Assembly: GCA_934667295.1 (NCBI GenBank)
Contig: CAKULR010000051.1
Location: 1-9,868, forward strand
Direction: 5' to 3'
Source: an uncultured Kiritimatiellota bacterium
Lineage (GTDB): Bacteria; Verrucomicrobiota; Kiritimatiellia; RFP12; UBA1067
DNA length: 9,868 bases
Positions 1 through 5,885 of this stretch are shown here, one piece after another (position 1 is the first letter of the stretch; every line of letters begins with the position of its first letter). Below the pieces are notes generated by a model. That model made no database searches. It was not told the origin of the DNA and worked only from the letters and a program-made list of their open reading frames with translations. The translations under genes were made by a program, and so were the position numbers.

Positions 1-123
1 GAGCGCGAGGATGCGCCGCTCGCCCGGCGACCGCGGCGTGCAGGGCGGCGGCGCGCCGAGGACGGTACATCCGGTCCACGCCACCATGCAGACGAGCAGC
101 GCCTTTGCCGAACGAAGAGCCAT
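1..123 (-). CDS. N-terminus of a secreted or membrane-anchored protein, unknown function (runs off the window)
   Basis: A minus-strand reading frame starts with ATG at 123 and stays open for 41 codons to the window edge, so only the N-terminus is visible. It reads as an export signal: a short basic start (MALRSAK), a hydrophobic core at about residues 8-23 (ALLVCMVAWTGCTVLG), then a proline-rich stretch beginning APPPC. Cys19 follows W-T-G, which resembles a lipobox only poorly, so lipoprotein versus ordinary signal peptide is undecided. The start lies 5 nt after the metY stop, and a purine-rich GGAGAGG inside the end of metY could be its ribosome binding site, about 11 nt from the ATG. It is probably co-transcribed with metY. 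Nothing in the visible part identifies a family. Codon use is GC-rich like its neighbours. Confidence 0.6.
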   Translation of the reverse strand, partial: MALRSAKALLVCMVAWTGCTVLGAPPPCTPRSPGERRILAL

Positions 124-128
124 GCCGT

Positions 129-1403
129 CTAGCACCTCTCCAGCGCCTGCTTCAGATCGGCGATCAGGTCGTCGGGGTCTTCGAGGCCCACCGAGAGGCG
201 GATGAGGTCCGGCGGGATGCCGGCGGCCACGAGCTGTTCGTCCGTCAGCTGGCGGTGCGTGTGCGAGGCGGGGTGGAGGACACAGCTCCAGGCGTCGGCG
301 ACGTGCGTGACGATGCCGATGAGCTTCAGGGCGTCCATGAAGCGGATGGACGCCTCGCGCCCGCCCCTGATGCCGAACGTCATCACGCCGCAGGGGCTCG
401 GTCCCTTGAACTGCCTCTCCACGAGCGCGTGGTCGGGCGCGTCGGGGAGGCCCGCGAACCTGACCCACGCGACCTTCTCCTGCGCGCGCAGCCACGTCGC
501 GATCCTGAGCGCGCTCTCCGCATGGCGGCGGATGCGCACGTGGAGCGATTCGAGGCCGATGTTCAGCAGGAAGGCGTTGAACGGCGAGGGGATCGCGCCG
601 TAGTCGCGCATGAGCTGGGCGGTACACTTGACGATGTAGGCCATCTTGCCGAAGTTCTTCACGTAGGAGAGGCCGTGGTAGGAGGGATCCGGCGCGACAA
701 GCCCGGCGAAGCGGTCGGGGTACCTGGACCAGTCGAAGTTGCCGCTGTCGACGATGCAACCGCCGACCTGCGAAGAATGTCCGTCCATGTACTTCGTCGT
801 GGAGTGCGTCACGATGTCGCAGCCGAACTCGAAGGGACGGCAGAGGACCGGCGTCGGGAACGTGTTGTCCACGATGAGCGGCACGCCGAAGTCGTGCGCG
901 GCCCTGGCGAACTTCGCGATGTCGAGCACGACGCCGCTCGGGTTCGCGACCGTCTCGCCGAAGACGCACTTCGTGTTCGGACGGAACGCCCGCGCGATCT
1001 CTTCGGGCGTCGCCCCCGGATCGACGAACGTCGTCTCGATGCCGAGCTTCTTCAGGGACACGGCGAGCAGGTTGAACGTGCCGCCGTAGATCTGCGCGGA
1101 GGCGACCACGTGGTCGCCCGCCTCGCAGAGGTTGAGGACCGCGAACGTCGAGGCGGCCTGCCCCGAGCTCGTGAGGATCGCCGCCACGCCCCCCTCCAGC
1201 GCCGCGATCTTCTTCGCGACCTGGTCGTTCGTGGGGTTCGCGAGGCGCGTGTAGAAGTAGCCGCTCTCCTTCAGGTCGAAGAGGTCGGCCATCTGCTGGC
1301 TCGTCTCGTACCTGAAGGTGGTCGAGGCGTAGATCGGCACCTGGCGCGGCTCGCCCTTCTTCGGCTGCCAGCCGCCCTGGACGCACAGTGTGTCAACGGT
1401 CAT
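129..1403 (-). CDS. metY: O-acetylhomoserine sulfhydrylase (aminocarboxypropyltransferase), PLP-dependent
   Basis: A 424-residue cytoplasmic enzyme of the Cys/Met-metabolism PLP family. The MetY branch makes homocysteine from O-acetylhomoserine and sulfide in direct-sulfhydrylation methionine synthesis. Visible hallmarks are the N-terminal QVPIYASTTF, the YTRLANPT segment (residues 51-58) whose Tyr and Arg normally contact the cofactor phosphate of the partner subunit, TSSGQAA at 78-84, VDNTF with Asp179 expected to pair with the pyridine nitrogen, and STTKY with Lys204 as the Schiff-base lysine. The C-terminus (IRLSVGLEDPDDLIADLKQAL) is typical. Length matches MetY (about 420-440) better than the shorter MetB/MetC/MetZ proteins. 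The ATG at 1403 is preceded by AGAAGGAG seven nt upstream. It lies 85 nt after proA, so it may be in the same transcript or have its own promoter. MetZ-like activity with O-succinylhomoserine cannot be excluded. Confidence 0.9.
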   Translation of the reverse strand: MTVDTLCVQGGWQPKKGEPRQVPIYASTTFRYETSQQMADLFDLKESGYFYTRLANPTNDQVAKKIAALEGGVAAILTSSGQAASTFAVLNLCEAGDHVVASAQIYGGTFNLLAVSLKKLGIETTFVDPGATPEEIARAFRPNTKCVFGETVANPSGVVLDIAKFARAAHDFGVPLIVDNTFPTPVLCRPFEFGCDIVTHSTTKYMDGHSSQVGGCIVDSGNFDWSRYPDRFAGLVAPDPSYHGLSYVKNFGKMAYIVKCTAQLMRDYGAIPSPFNAFLLNIGLESLHVRIRRHAESALRIATWLRAQEKVAWVRFAGLPDAPDHALVERQFKGPSPCGVMTFGIRGGREASIRFMDALKLIGIVTHVADAWSCVLHPASHTHRQLTDEQLVAAGIPPDLIRLSVGLEDPDDLIADLKQALERC

Positions 1404-1410
1404 GTTTCTT

Positions 1411-1418
1411 CTCCTTCT
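1411..1418 (-). promoter_or_regulatory. Ribosome binding site of metY
   Basis: On the minus strand the sequence AGAAGGAG lies 7 nt before the ATG at 1403. It contains the Shine-Dalgarno core AAGGAG and supports this start for metY. Confidence 0.75.
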
Positions 1419-1448
1419 TCCGATTCCAGTCTGTTCAGCAGAACCCGG

Positions 1449-1488
1449 GTGCTCAACTACTTAACCACTTAACTACTTAACCACTTAA
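1449..1488 (-). repeat. AT-rich 8-bp tandem repeat array between proA and metY
   Basis: Directly after the proA stop codon, the minus strand carries four exact tandem octamers alternating TTAAGTGG and TTAAGTAG (1488-1481, 1480-1473, 1472-1465, 1464-1457), followed by a decayed fifth unit TTGAGCAC (1456-1449). It can also be read as a 16-bp unit present twice. The tract is AT-rich inside GC-rich DNA. Because eight is not a multiple of three, the TAA in successive units falls in different reading frames, so the array places stops in all three frames after proA. No stem-loop or T-run is present, so it is not an intrinsic terminator. The function is unknown: it could be a slippage-prone microsatellite, a protein or RNA binding tract, or a copy of a dispersed genomic repeat. 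Confidence 0.85.
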
Positions 1489-2721
1489 TCACTTCCTGAT
1501 GGCGCCGTCGCCCGTGACGACATACTTGTAGGTGGTCAGCTCCTCCAGGCCCATCGGACCGCGCGCGTGGAGTTTGTCCGTGGAGATGCCGATCTCGGCG
1601 CCCATGCCGAACTCGGCACCGTCCGTGAAGCGGGTCGAGGCGTTGTGGTAGACGGCCGCCGAATCGACGAGGCGCAGGAACTCCCGCGCCCGCGCGGCGT
1701 CGTTCGTCACGATGCAGTCGGAATGGTGCGAGCCGTGTCGGTTGATGTGGTCGATCGCCGCGCGGACATCGCGGACGATGCCCACGTTCATCTCCAGCGA
1801 CAGGAACTCGCGCCCCCAGTCCTGTTCCGCCTCGTGCAGCACGACACCCTTGTCCGCCGCCCACGCCCGCACCATCGGCAGGAAGAGCGGCGCAAGCTTT
1901 TCGTGGACGAGCAGGCATTCCGCCGCGTTGCAGGCGCTCGGGCGCTGGACCTTCGCGTTGTCGAGGATCGCAAGCGCCATCGCAAGGTCGGCCCTGTCGT
2001 CCACGTAGACGTGGCACACGCCCTTGTAGTGCTTGAGGACGGGCACGAGCGCCGCCTCGCACATCGCGCGGATCAGGCACTCGCCGCCGCGCGGAATCGC
2101 CACGTCCACATACTCCGGCATCCGCACCAGCTCGCGCACGCCCGCATGGTCCGTCGTCTGCACGAGCAGCACCGCGTCGAGGAGCGCGGACGGACGCGCC
2201 GTGCCGCACCAGCGCGCGAGCCCGCCCTGCACGGCCTCGGCGAGCGCCCGGTTCGAACGCAGCGCCTCCTTCCCGCCGCGCAGGATGATCGCGTTCGAGG
2301 TCTTGAAGCAGAGCGCCGCCGTGTCGACGAAGACGTTCGGGCGCGACTCGAAGACGACGGCGACGACGCCCAGCGGCTCGCGCACCTTCGCGATGTGGAT
2401 GCCGCTCGGGCGGTCACGCCCCAGCAGCGTCCCGCCCACGGGATCGGGCAGCTGGGCCACGAACCGCACGCCGTCCACCATCGCGCGGAACCGCGCGGGC
2501 GTGAGCGTGAGCCGGTCCACGAGCGCGGGCGCAAGCCCCGCCGCGCGCGCCGCCGCGACGTCCTCCGCGTTCGCCGCCGCAATCTGCGGCTCGGCCGCCT
2601 CCAGCGCCTCCGCCACGGACAGCAGCGCGGCGTTCTTGTCGCGCGTCTCCAGCGTCCGCAGCGCGCGCGACGCGGCGCGCGCCCTCTTCCCCAGATCCCG
2701 GATCTCCTCGGCAACCGTCAT
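1489..2721 (-). CDS. proA: Glutamate-5-semialdehyde dehydrogenase (gamma-glutamyl phosphate reductase)
   Basis: Second enzyme of proline synthesis: it reduces gamma-glutamyl phosphate with NADPH to glutamate-5-semialdehyde in the cytoplasm. The product is 410 residues, close to the family norm (about 415), with the aldehyde-dehydrogenase fold. Visible signatures are KVREPLGVVAVVFESRPNV (112-130), ILRGGKEA (146-153), RPSACNAAECLLVH with Cys264 as the expected catalytic thiol, the ProA signature region HINRHGSHHSDCIVT (325-339), and FGMGAEIGISTDKLHARGPMG near the C-terminus. The chosen ATG at 2721 overlaps the stop of the upstream phosphoesterase gene as ATGA and has AAGGAGAAGG just upstream. 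An earlier in-frame start at 2772 would add 17 residues unlike ProA and overlap the neighbour further, so it was rejected. Translational coupling with the upstream gene is likely. Confidence 0.95.
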   Translation of the reverse strand: MTVAEEIRDLGKRARAASRALRTLETRDKNAALLSVAEALEAAEPQIAAANAEDVAAARAAGLAPALVDRLTLTPARFRAMVDGVRFVAQLPDPVGGTLLGRDRPSGIHIAKVREPLGVVAVVFESRPNVFVDTAALCFKTSNAIILRGGKEALRSNRALAEAVQGGLARWCGTARPSALLDAVLLVQTTDHAGVRELVRMPEYVDVAIPRGGECLIRAMCEAALVPVLKHYKGVCHVYVDDRADLAMALAILDNAKVQRPSACNAAECLLVHEKLAPLFLPMVRAWAADKGVVLHEAEQDWGREFLSLEMNVGIVRDVRAAIDHINRHGSHHSDCIVTNDAARAREFLRLVDSAAVYHNASTRFTDGAEFGMGAEIGISTDKLHARGPMGLEELTTYKYVVTGDGAIRK

Positions 2722-4097
2722 TTCTTCACCTTCTCCTTGAAAGGTTCCACCTTCAGTTCGACGACCTCGCACACATCGGCGTCGTGCATCTTCCGGACTT
2801 CGAGGAACGCGGCCGTGGCGCCCTCCGGCACGGCACCTCGCGTCTTCCTCGAAAGGCGCACGTCCGGATACCGGTACCCGTCGCCGACGGGCGCGCCGTT
2901 TCCGTCCTCAAAGCGCAGACGCACCCAGACGGGCGCGCCACCCCGCTTCATCTTCACGGCAAAGCGCAGCCGCCGCTCCCCCGCCGGAACCGTGCAATGC
3001 TTCTGCCCGACCAGGGGCCCCAGCGCCGTCGGCGCGGCGGCGGGCGCGGGCGGCGGCGTCTCCGCCTCGGCCACGGCGGCGATCTTCACGTCCGACAGGC
3101 CCTCGCGCGGCGGCAGGGCCTTCACGAAGTGTACCGCGCACCACACGCCCGCGAGCGCCACGGCGAGCGCGCCCACGACGAACGCCGCCCCGAACGGTCC
3201 GTGCGGACACGGGACCGCAGCGGGCGAAGCGGCGGAGGAGGGGACAACGGACGCGGCTTTCCGGATCAGCGGACGCGCCGCCGTCGTCTTCCTTTCCCTC
3301 CCGGATTTGCCGAAGCGTTCGGCACCCCGCACCTCGGCGCGGCGGCGTTCCTCCGCGCGCGCGCGCATCCAGGGCGCCTCGTCGAGGCCCTGTCCGTTCA
3401 TCTTCGCGCGGTAGCCCTCCAGGTCGAAGGGGAGCGAACGGAAGGAGACCGTGCCGGTTCCGTCGTCGTAGAGGCAGTAGAAGCTGCGGCAGGCGCCGCT
3501 GCGGGGATAGCCCACGCTCCCCACGTTGACGAGGTAGCGCTTGCCCAGCTCCAGCACGAAGTCCATCGGCCCCAGCGCATGCGGCTCGCCGCTCGCCCCT
3601 AGCACGAAGATGCCGGGCTTGTGGCTGTGGCCGACGAAAAGAAGCGGCTCGGCGCGCGCGTGCCAGGAGGGCAGTGCATCGCGCGGCTCCAGCACGTAGC
3701 CGAACTGCTCGGGATGCGCGAATTCGCCGTGCGCACACGCGAAGGACCGCGCGGAATCCCCCGCCGGACCGGAGAACGCGCAGACGTGCGGCAGATGGCG
3801 CAGCCAGTCGAGCGCGGAGGGCGCGAGCGCCGCGCGGTGCCGCGCCACGGCGGCGGCGGCAAAGGAGGTGAAGTCCTCCACGGGGAAGCGACCCGACGCG
3901 GCATCGTCGTGGTTGCCCGCGAGGCACACGTGCGCCCGGCGGTAGACGAGCTCCAGCGCCGCAACGGGGTCGGGTCCATACCCGAGCACGTCGCCCAGGC
4001 AGACGATCTTCTCGGCCCGCGCGTCGGCGGCGTCCGCGAGGACCGCGCGGAGGGCGGTCTCGTTCGCGTGGACATCCGAGAGGATCGCGTAGCGCAT
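2718..4097 (-). CDS. Membrane-anchored metallophosphoesterase with a C-terminal extracytoplasmic domain
   Basis: A 459-residue protein of two parts. Residues 1-235 form a calcineurin-like (YfcE/Metallophos_2 type) phosphoesterase with all metal-ligand motifs: DVH (8-10), GDVLGYGPDP (35-44), GNHD (61-64), His123 in CAHGEF, and GHSH (156-159). A basic linker (about 240-280, many Arg/Lys) leads to one hydrophobic segment at about 302-326, then a Pro/Ala-rich stretch and a domain at about 365-455 that looks beta-rich, with Cys368 and Cys443 that could pair. By the positive-inside rule the phosphoesterase faces the cytoplasm and the C-terminal part lies outside. The substrate is unknown; relatives hydrolyse phosphodiesters or small phosphate esters. 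The start at 4097 follows proB by 11 nt with AAGG 7 nt upstream, and the end overlaps proA as ATGA, so it is translated within the proline operon. Confidence 0.85.
   Translation of the reverse strand: MRYAILSDVHANETALRAVLADAADARAEKIVCLGDVLGYGPDPVAALELVYRRAHVCLAGNHDDAASGRFPVEDFTSFAAAAVARHRAALAPSALDWLRHLPHVCAFSGPAGDSARSFACAHGEFAHPEQFGYVLEPRDALPSWHARAEPLLFVGHSHKPGIFVLGASGEPHALGPMDFVLELGKRYLVNVGSVGYPRSGACRSFYCLYDDGTGTVSFRSLPFDLEGYRAKMNGQGLDEAPWMRARAEERRRAEVRGAERFGKSGRERKTTAARPLIRKAASVVPSSAASPAAVPCPHGPFGAAFVVGALAVALAGVWCAVHFVKALPPREGLSDVKIAAVAEAETPPPAPAAAPTALGPLVGQKHCTVPAGERRLRFAVKMKRGGAPVWVRLRFEDGNGAPVGDGYRYPDVRLSRKTRGAVPEGATAAFLEVRKMHDADVCEVVELKVEPFKEKVKK
2729..2738 (-). promoter_or_regulatory. 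Ribosome binding site of proA, deciding its start
   Basis: The minus strand reads AAGGAGAAGG at 2738-2729, within the last codons of the phosphoesterase gene and 7 nt before the ATG at 2721. It favours that ATG over the in-frame upstream codon at 2772. Confidence 0.7.
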
Positions 4098-4108
4098 GGC
4101 GGGCCCTT

Positions 4109-4921
4109 CTAGAGCGCGCTGCCGGGCACGAAGGTGCCGACGTCGCGCCCCGCGAAGATGCGGGCGAGCACGTGCGGCTGCGCGGCGTTCGCGATCACCA
4201 CGTTCGCGCCGCTCTTGGCGGCGTTCTGCACGGCCTTGAGCTTCGAGTCCATGCCGCCCTTCGAAAGCGAGCCCTTCTCGCCGGGCTTCACGAGCCTGAG
4301 CGCGTCGCGCACCTTGCCGATCGCGGGAACGCGCTTCCCCTCCGCGTCGAGGAGGCCGTCCACCGTCGTGAGGAGAACGAGCGCGTCGGCGTGGACGAGT
4401 TTCACGATGAGGGAGGAGAGCCAGTCGTTGTCGCCGAAGGTGAGGCCCTTCAGCTCCTCGTCCGCCACGATGTCGTTTTCGTTGATGACGGGCACGATGC
4501 CCGCGCGCACGAGGTGGTCGAGCGAACGGCGGAGGTTCGCGACGCGGCGGCGGTCCGCGAAGTCGGAGTGCGTGAGGAGCACCTGGCCGATCTTCACGTC
4601 GCGCGCGGCGAAGAGCCGTTCGTACTCGGTGATGAAGCGCGGCTGGCCGACGGCCGCGCACATCTGGACATCCGAGACCTCGGCGGGGCGGGCCTTGAGC
4701 CCCAGCGCCTCGACGCCGGCGGCGACGGCGCCCGAACTCACGAACAGCACTTCCAGCCCCATCCTGCGCAGTTCGCACACGCCGTTGACAACGCGCCGCA
4801 GCGCGGCGGAGTCCGGCCGGCCCGTCTTCTTCGCGATCGAGTGCGTGCCGACCTTCACGACGACGCGGCGGGCGTCCCGCAGCACCGCGCGTTCCTTCAG
4901 CAGATTGTCAGATTCTTTCAT
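4109..4921 (-). CDS. proB: Glutamate 5-kinase, short form without PUA domain
   Basis: First enzyme of proline synthesis: phosphorylates glutamate to gamma-glutamyl phosphate with ATP, normally the feedback-inhibited step, in the cytoplasm. The 270-residue product is an amino-acid-kinase domain only: VVKVGT (21-26), VSSGAVAAG (61-69), VINEND (145-150), FGDNDWLS (162-169), LTTVDGL (184-190) and KGGMDSKLKA (221-230). The E. coli enzyme is 367 residues because of a C-terminal PUA domain, which is absent here: the frame ends right after GTFVPGSAL. The ATG at 4921 fits the alignment of the first strand. The frame stays open upstream to a possible start at 5245, but those 108 residues lie across the promoter and antisense to the Clp-like remnant and do not resemble ProB. 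No Shine-Dalgarno precedes 4921, so initiation may be leaderless. First gene of the proB-phosphoesterase-proA operon. Confidence 0.93.
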   Translation of the reverse strand: MKESDNLLKERAVLRDARRVVVKVGTHSIAKKTGRPDSAALRRVVNGVCELRRMGLEVLFVSSGAVAAGVEALGLKARPAEVSDVQMCAAVGQPRFITEYERLFAARDVKIGQVLLTHSDFADRRRVANLRRSLDHLVRAGIVPVINENDIVADEELKGLTFGDNDWLSSLIVKLVHADALVLLTTVDGLLDAEGKRVPAIGKVRDALRLVKPGEKGSLSKGGMDSKLKAVQNAAKSGANVVIANAAQPHVLARIFAGRDVGTFVPGSAL

Positions 4922-5063
4922 CGCCGGATAGTATAACAAAAAAGACGGTGCGGGACCCGATCCACGGCTGTCAGAAAGCCGCCGCCCGTCGTTCCCCTTT
5001 CCCGTTTGGGCCGACCGGGCGGACACGTCCGGCACGGCAGGAACCACACGAACATCCAACGCC
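4922..5063. other. Non-coding spacer between proB and the Clp-like remnant
   Basis: 142 nt between divergently oriented features. The left end holds the extended -10 element for proB. A weak inverted repeat CGGCT/AGCCG (4965-4969 and 4977-4981) has a 7-nt loop and no T-run. I see no convincing promoter or ribosome binding site facing right toward the remnant; the nearest purine motif (AGGAA near 5039) is too far from the ATG at 5064. No tRNA or other RNA gene was recognised. Confidence 0.5.
4930..4938 (-). promoter_or_regulatory. Extended -10 promoter driving proB
   Basis: The minus strand reads TGTTATACT at 4938-4930: a TG dinucleotide, one base, then TATACT, which is the extended -10 arrangement with five of six matches to TATAAT. 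A run of six T lies just upstream. At 16-18 nt upstream there is only GC-rich sequence with no recognisable -35. A transcript starting about 7 nt downstream would begin near 4923, almost at the proB ATG (4921), so the mRNA would be leaderless or nearly so. This assumes sigma70-type recognition. Confidence 0.55.
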
Positions 5064-5774
5064 ATGAACACGTCCATCATTTCCAGCGAATCCCCGCAGG
5101 ACGGGGCCACCGCGCCCCGGCCGAGACCTTTACGCCGTCCTATCTCCTTGTCTGGGAGAAGGCCCAGGCGTATGGTGCGTGCGAACCCGACCGCCTCGTC
5201 CGGCTCCGGCACCTCCTGCTGGCAGTCATCGAAGTCGACGTCCACGCGCTGAAGACCGTTCTCGCCAGACGGACGCTCACCCTTTCGAGCTTCGAGCTGG
5301 TCCCCGTTCCACAGGAAACGGAAGAGGACCAGCCGTCCGGGACCTGCATCCGGGTCTCCAACCTCGTCAACAAGGTCCTATCCCTGAACGGCGGGAACAT
5401 GGAGAAGGTCGTCCGCTCGCTCCTTCCGCGTCCCCACGGCGATCACCTCCGTCCACCTCGCGGCGGCGCTCGTCCTGGATCCCGCCGGATCGGTCGAGGA
5501 GTTCCTGACCCTCAACGGCATCTCGCCCACGGCCCCGACCTACGGGAAGAACGTCCTCACGCGTCTACACGCGGCCGTCGCGGACATCCAGAAGCGCGAG
5601 GCGGCCGGACGGCGCATGCGGCAGATCGCCGGGCTCCGGCGCGTTCGCCTGCGCCTGAAGGAAACGTGTTTCGGGCAGGACGAGGCCATCGACACCCTCA
5701 TCGCCCAAATCTCCACCAACTGGAGCCAGACCACCCCCGATCGCGGCTTCCGTCCGCTCTCCTTCGCGCTGATC

Positions 5775-5798
5775 GGCGAATCCGGGACGGGGAAGTCC
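5775..5798 (+). other. Walker A motif in the Clp-like remnant
   Basis: Codons for GESGTGKS in frame 3, matching GxxGxGK[ST], preceded by RPLSFALI. This fits the first nucleotide-binding strand and loop of a Clp/HslU-class AAA domain. It is the last intact functional motif before the premature end. Confidence 0.8.
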
Positions 5799-5853
5799 CT
5801 CCTGGCCACAGCCCTGCGGGACGCCCTTGCCGACGAGTTCGGAACCGGCGCAC

Positions 5854-5874
5854 CCATCCATTCCACCTGGATGG
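5854..5874. terminator. Possible hairpin at the convergent ends of ribF and the Clp-like remnant
   Basis: A perfect 7-bp inverted repeat, CCATCCA (5854-5860) and TGGATGG (5868-5874), encloses a 7-nt loop. On the minus strand it begins 11 nt past the ribF stop codon. No T-tract follows on either strand, so it is not a standard intrinsic terminator. It may only mark the mRNA end or be chance. Confidence 0.25.
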
Positions 5875-5885
5875 TCGGCTAGCCC

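Larger units (their letters stand above)
5064..5882 (+). pseudogene. Decayed Clp-type AAA+ ATPase (Clp_N-like region plus start of a D2-like AAA domain)
   Basis: No single frame carries this gene. The likely start is MNTSIISSESPQDG at 5064 (frame 3). The sense then passes to frame 2 at about 5105-5125 (TFTPSYLLVWEKAQ, RHLLLAVIEVDVHALKTVL), which resembles the first Clp_N repeat, and runs through RVSNLVNKVLSLNGG. Near 5420-5440 it returns to frame 3 with TAITSVHLAAALVLDPAGS, like the second Clp_N repeat. It then continues without a break through FGQDEAIDTLIAQI and Walker A GESGTGKS (5775-5798) to a stop at 5880-5882. The protein ends about 30 residues after Walker A, so Walker B, sensors and arginine finger are missing. 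All three segments show GC-rich third positions, so each was once translated. The end lies 3 nt from the convergent ribF stop. Family known: protein-unfolding ATPases. A residual peptide from frame 3 is possible but could not hydrolyse ATP. Confidence 0.7.

Noticed and set aside
1425..1456. A separate metY promoter with TTGAGC as -35 and CAGACT as -10
   Set aside because: Spacing is 17 nt, but the -10 matches only three of six positions and the TTGAGC is part of the decayed octamer repeat.
105..1472. A 455-codon plus-strand open frame opposite metY
   Set aside because: Antisense shadow of a complete MetY. GC-rich DNA has few stops in this frame.
3356..3367. Alternating GC run as a repeat or regulatory element
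   Set aside because: It lies inside the phosphoesterase gene and encodes the Arg/Ala-rich linker; ordinary for this base composition.
1567..3414. A 615-codon plus-strand open frame opposite proA and the phosphoesterase
   Set aside because: Antisense shadow: it spans two genes that have intact motifs on the other strand, and its own composition is Arg-rich and repetitive.
4965..4981. CGGCT/AGCCG hairpin as a terminator upstream of proB
   Set aside because: Only 5 bp with a 7-nt loop and no T-run; expected by chance in GC-rich DNA.
4922..5245. N-terminal extension of proB by 108 residues
   Set aside because: The extension crosses the TATACT promoter element, is antisense to the Clp-like remnant and lacks similarity to ProB. 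The kinase fold begins normally after the ATG at 4921.
5395..5445. Programmed ribosomal frameshift in the Clp-like gene
   Set aside because: No slippery heptamer or clear downstream structure was seen, and a second unrelated frame change plus the loss of the rest of the AAA domain points to decay.
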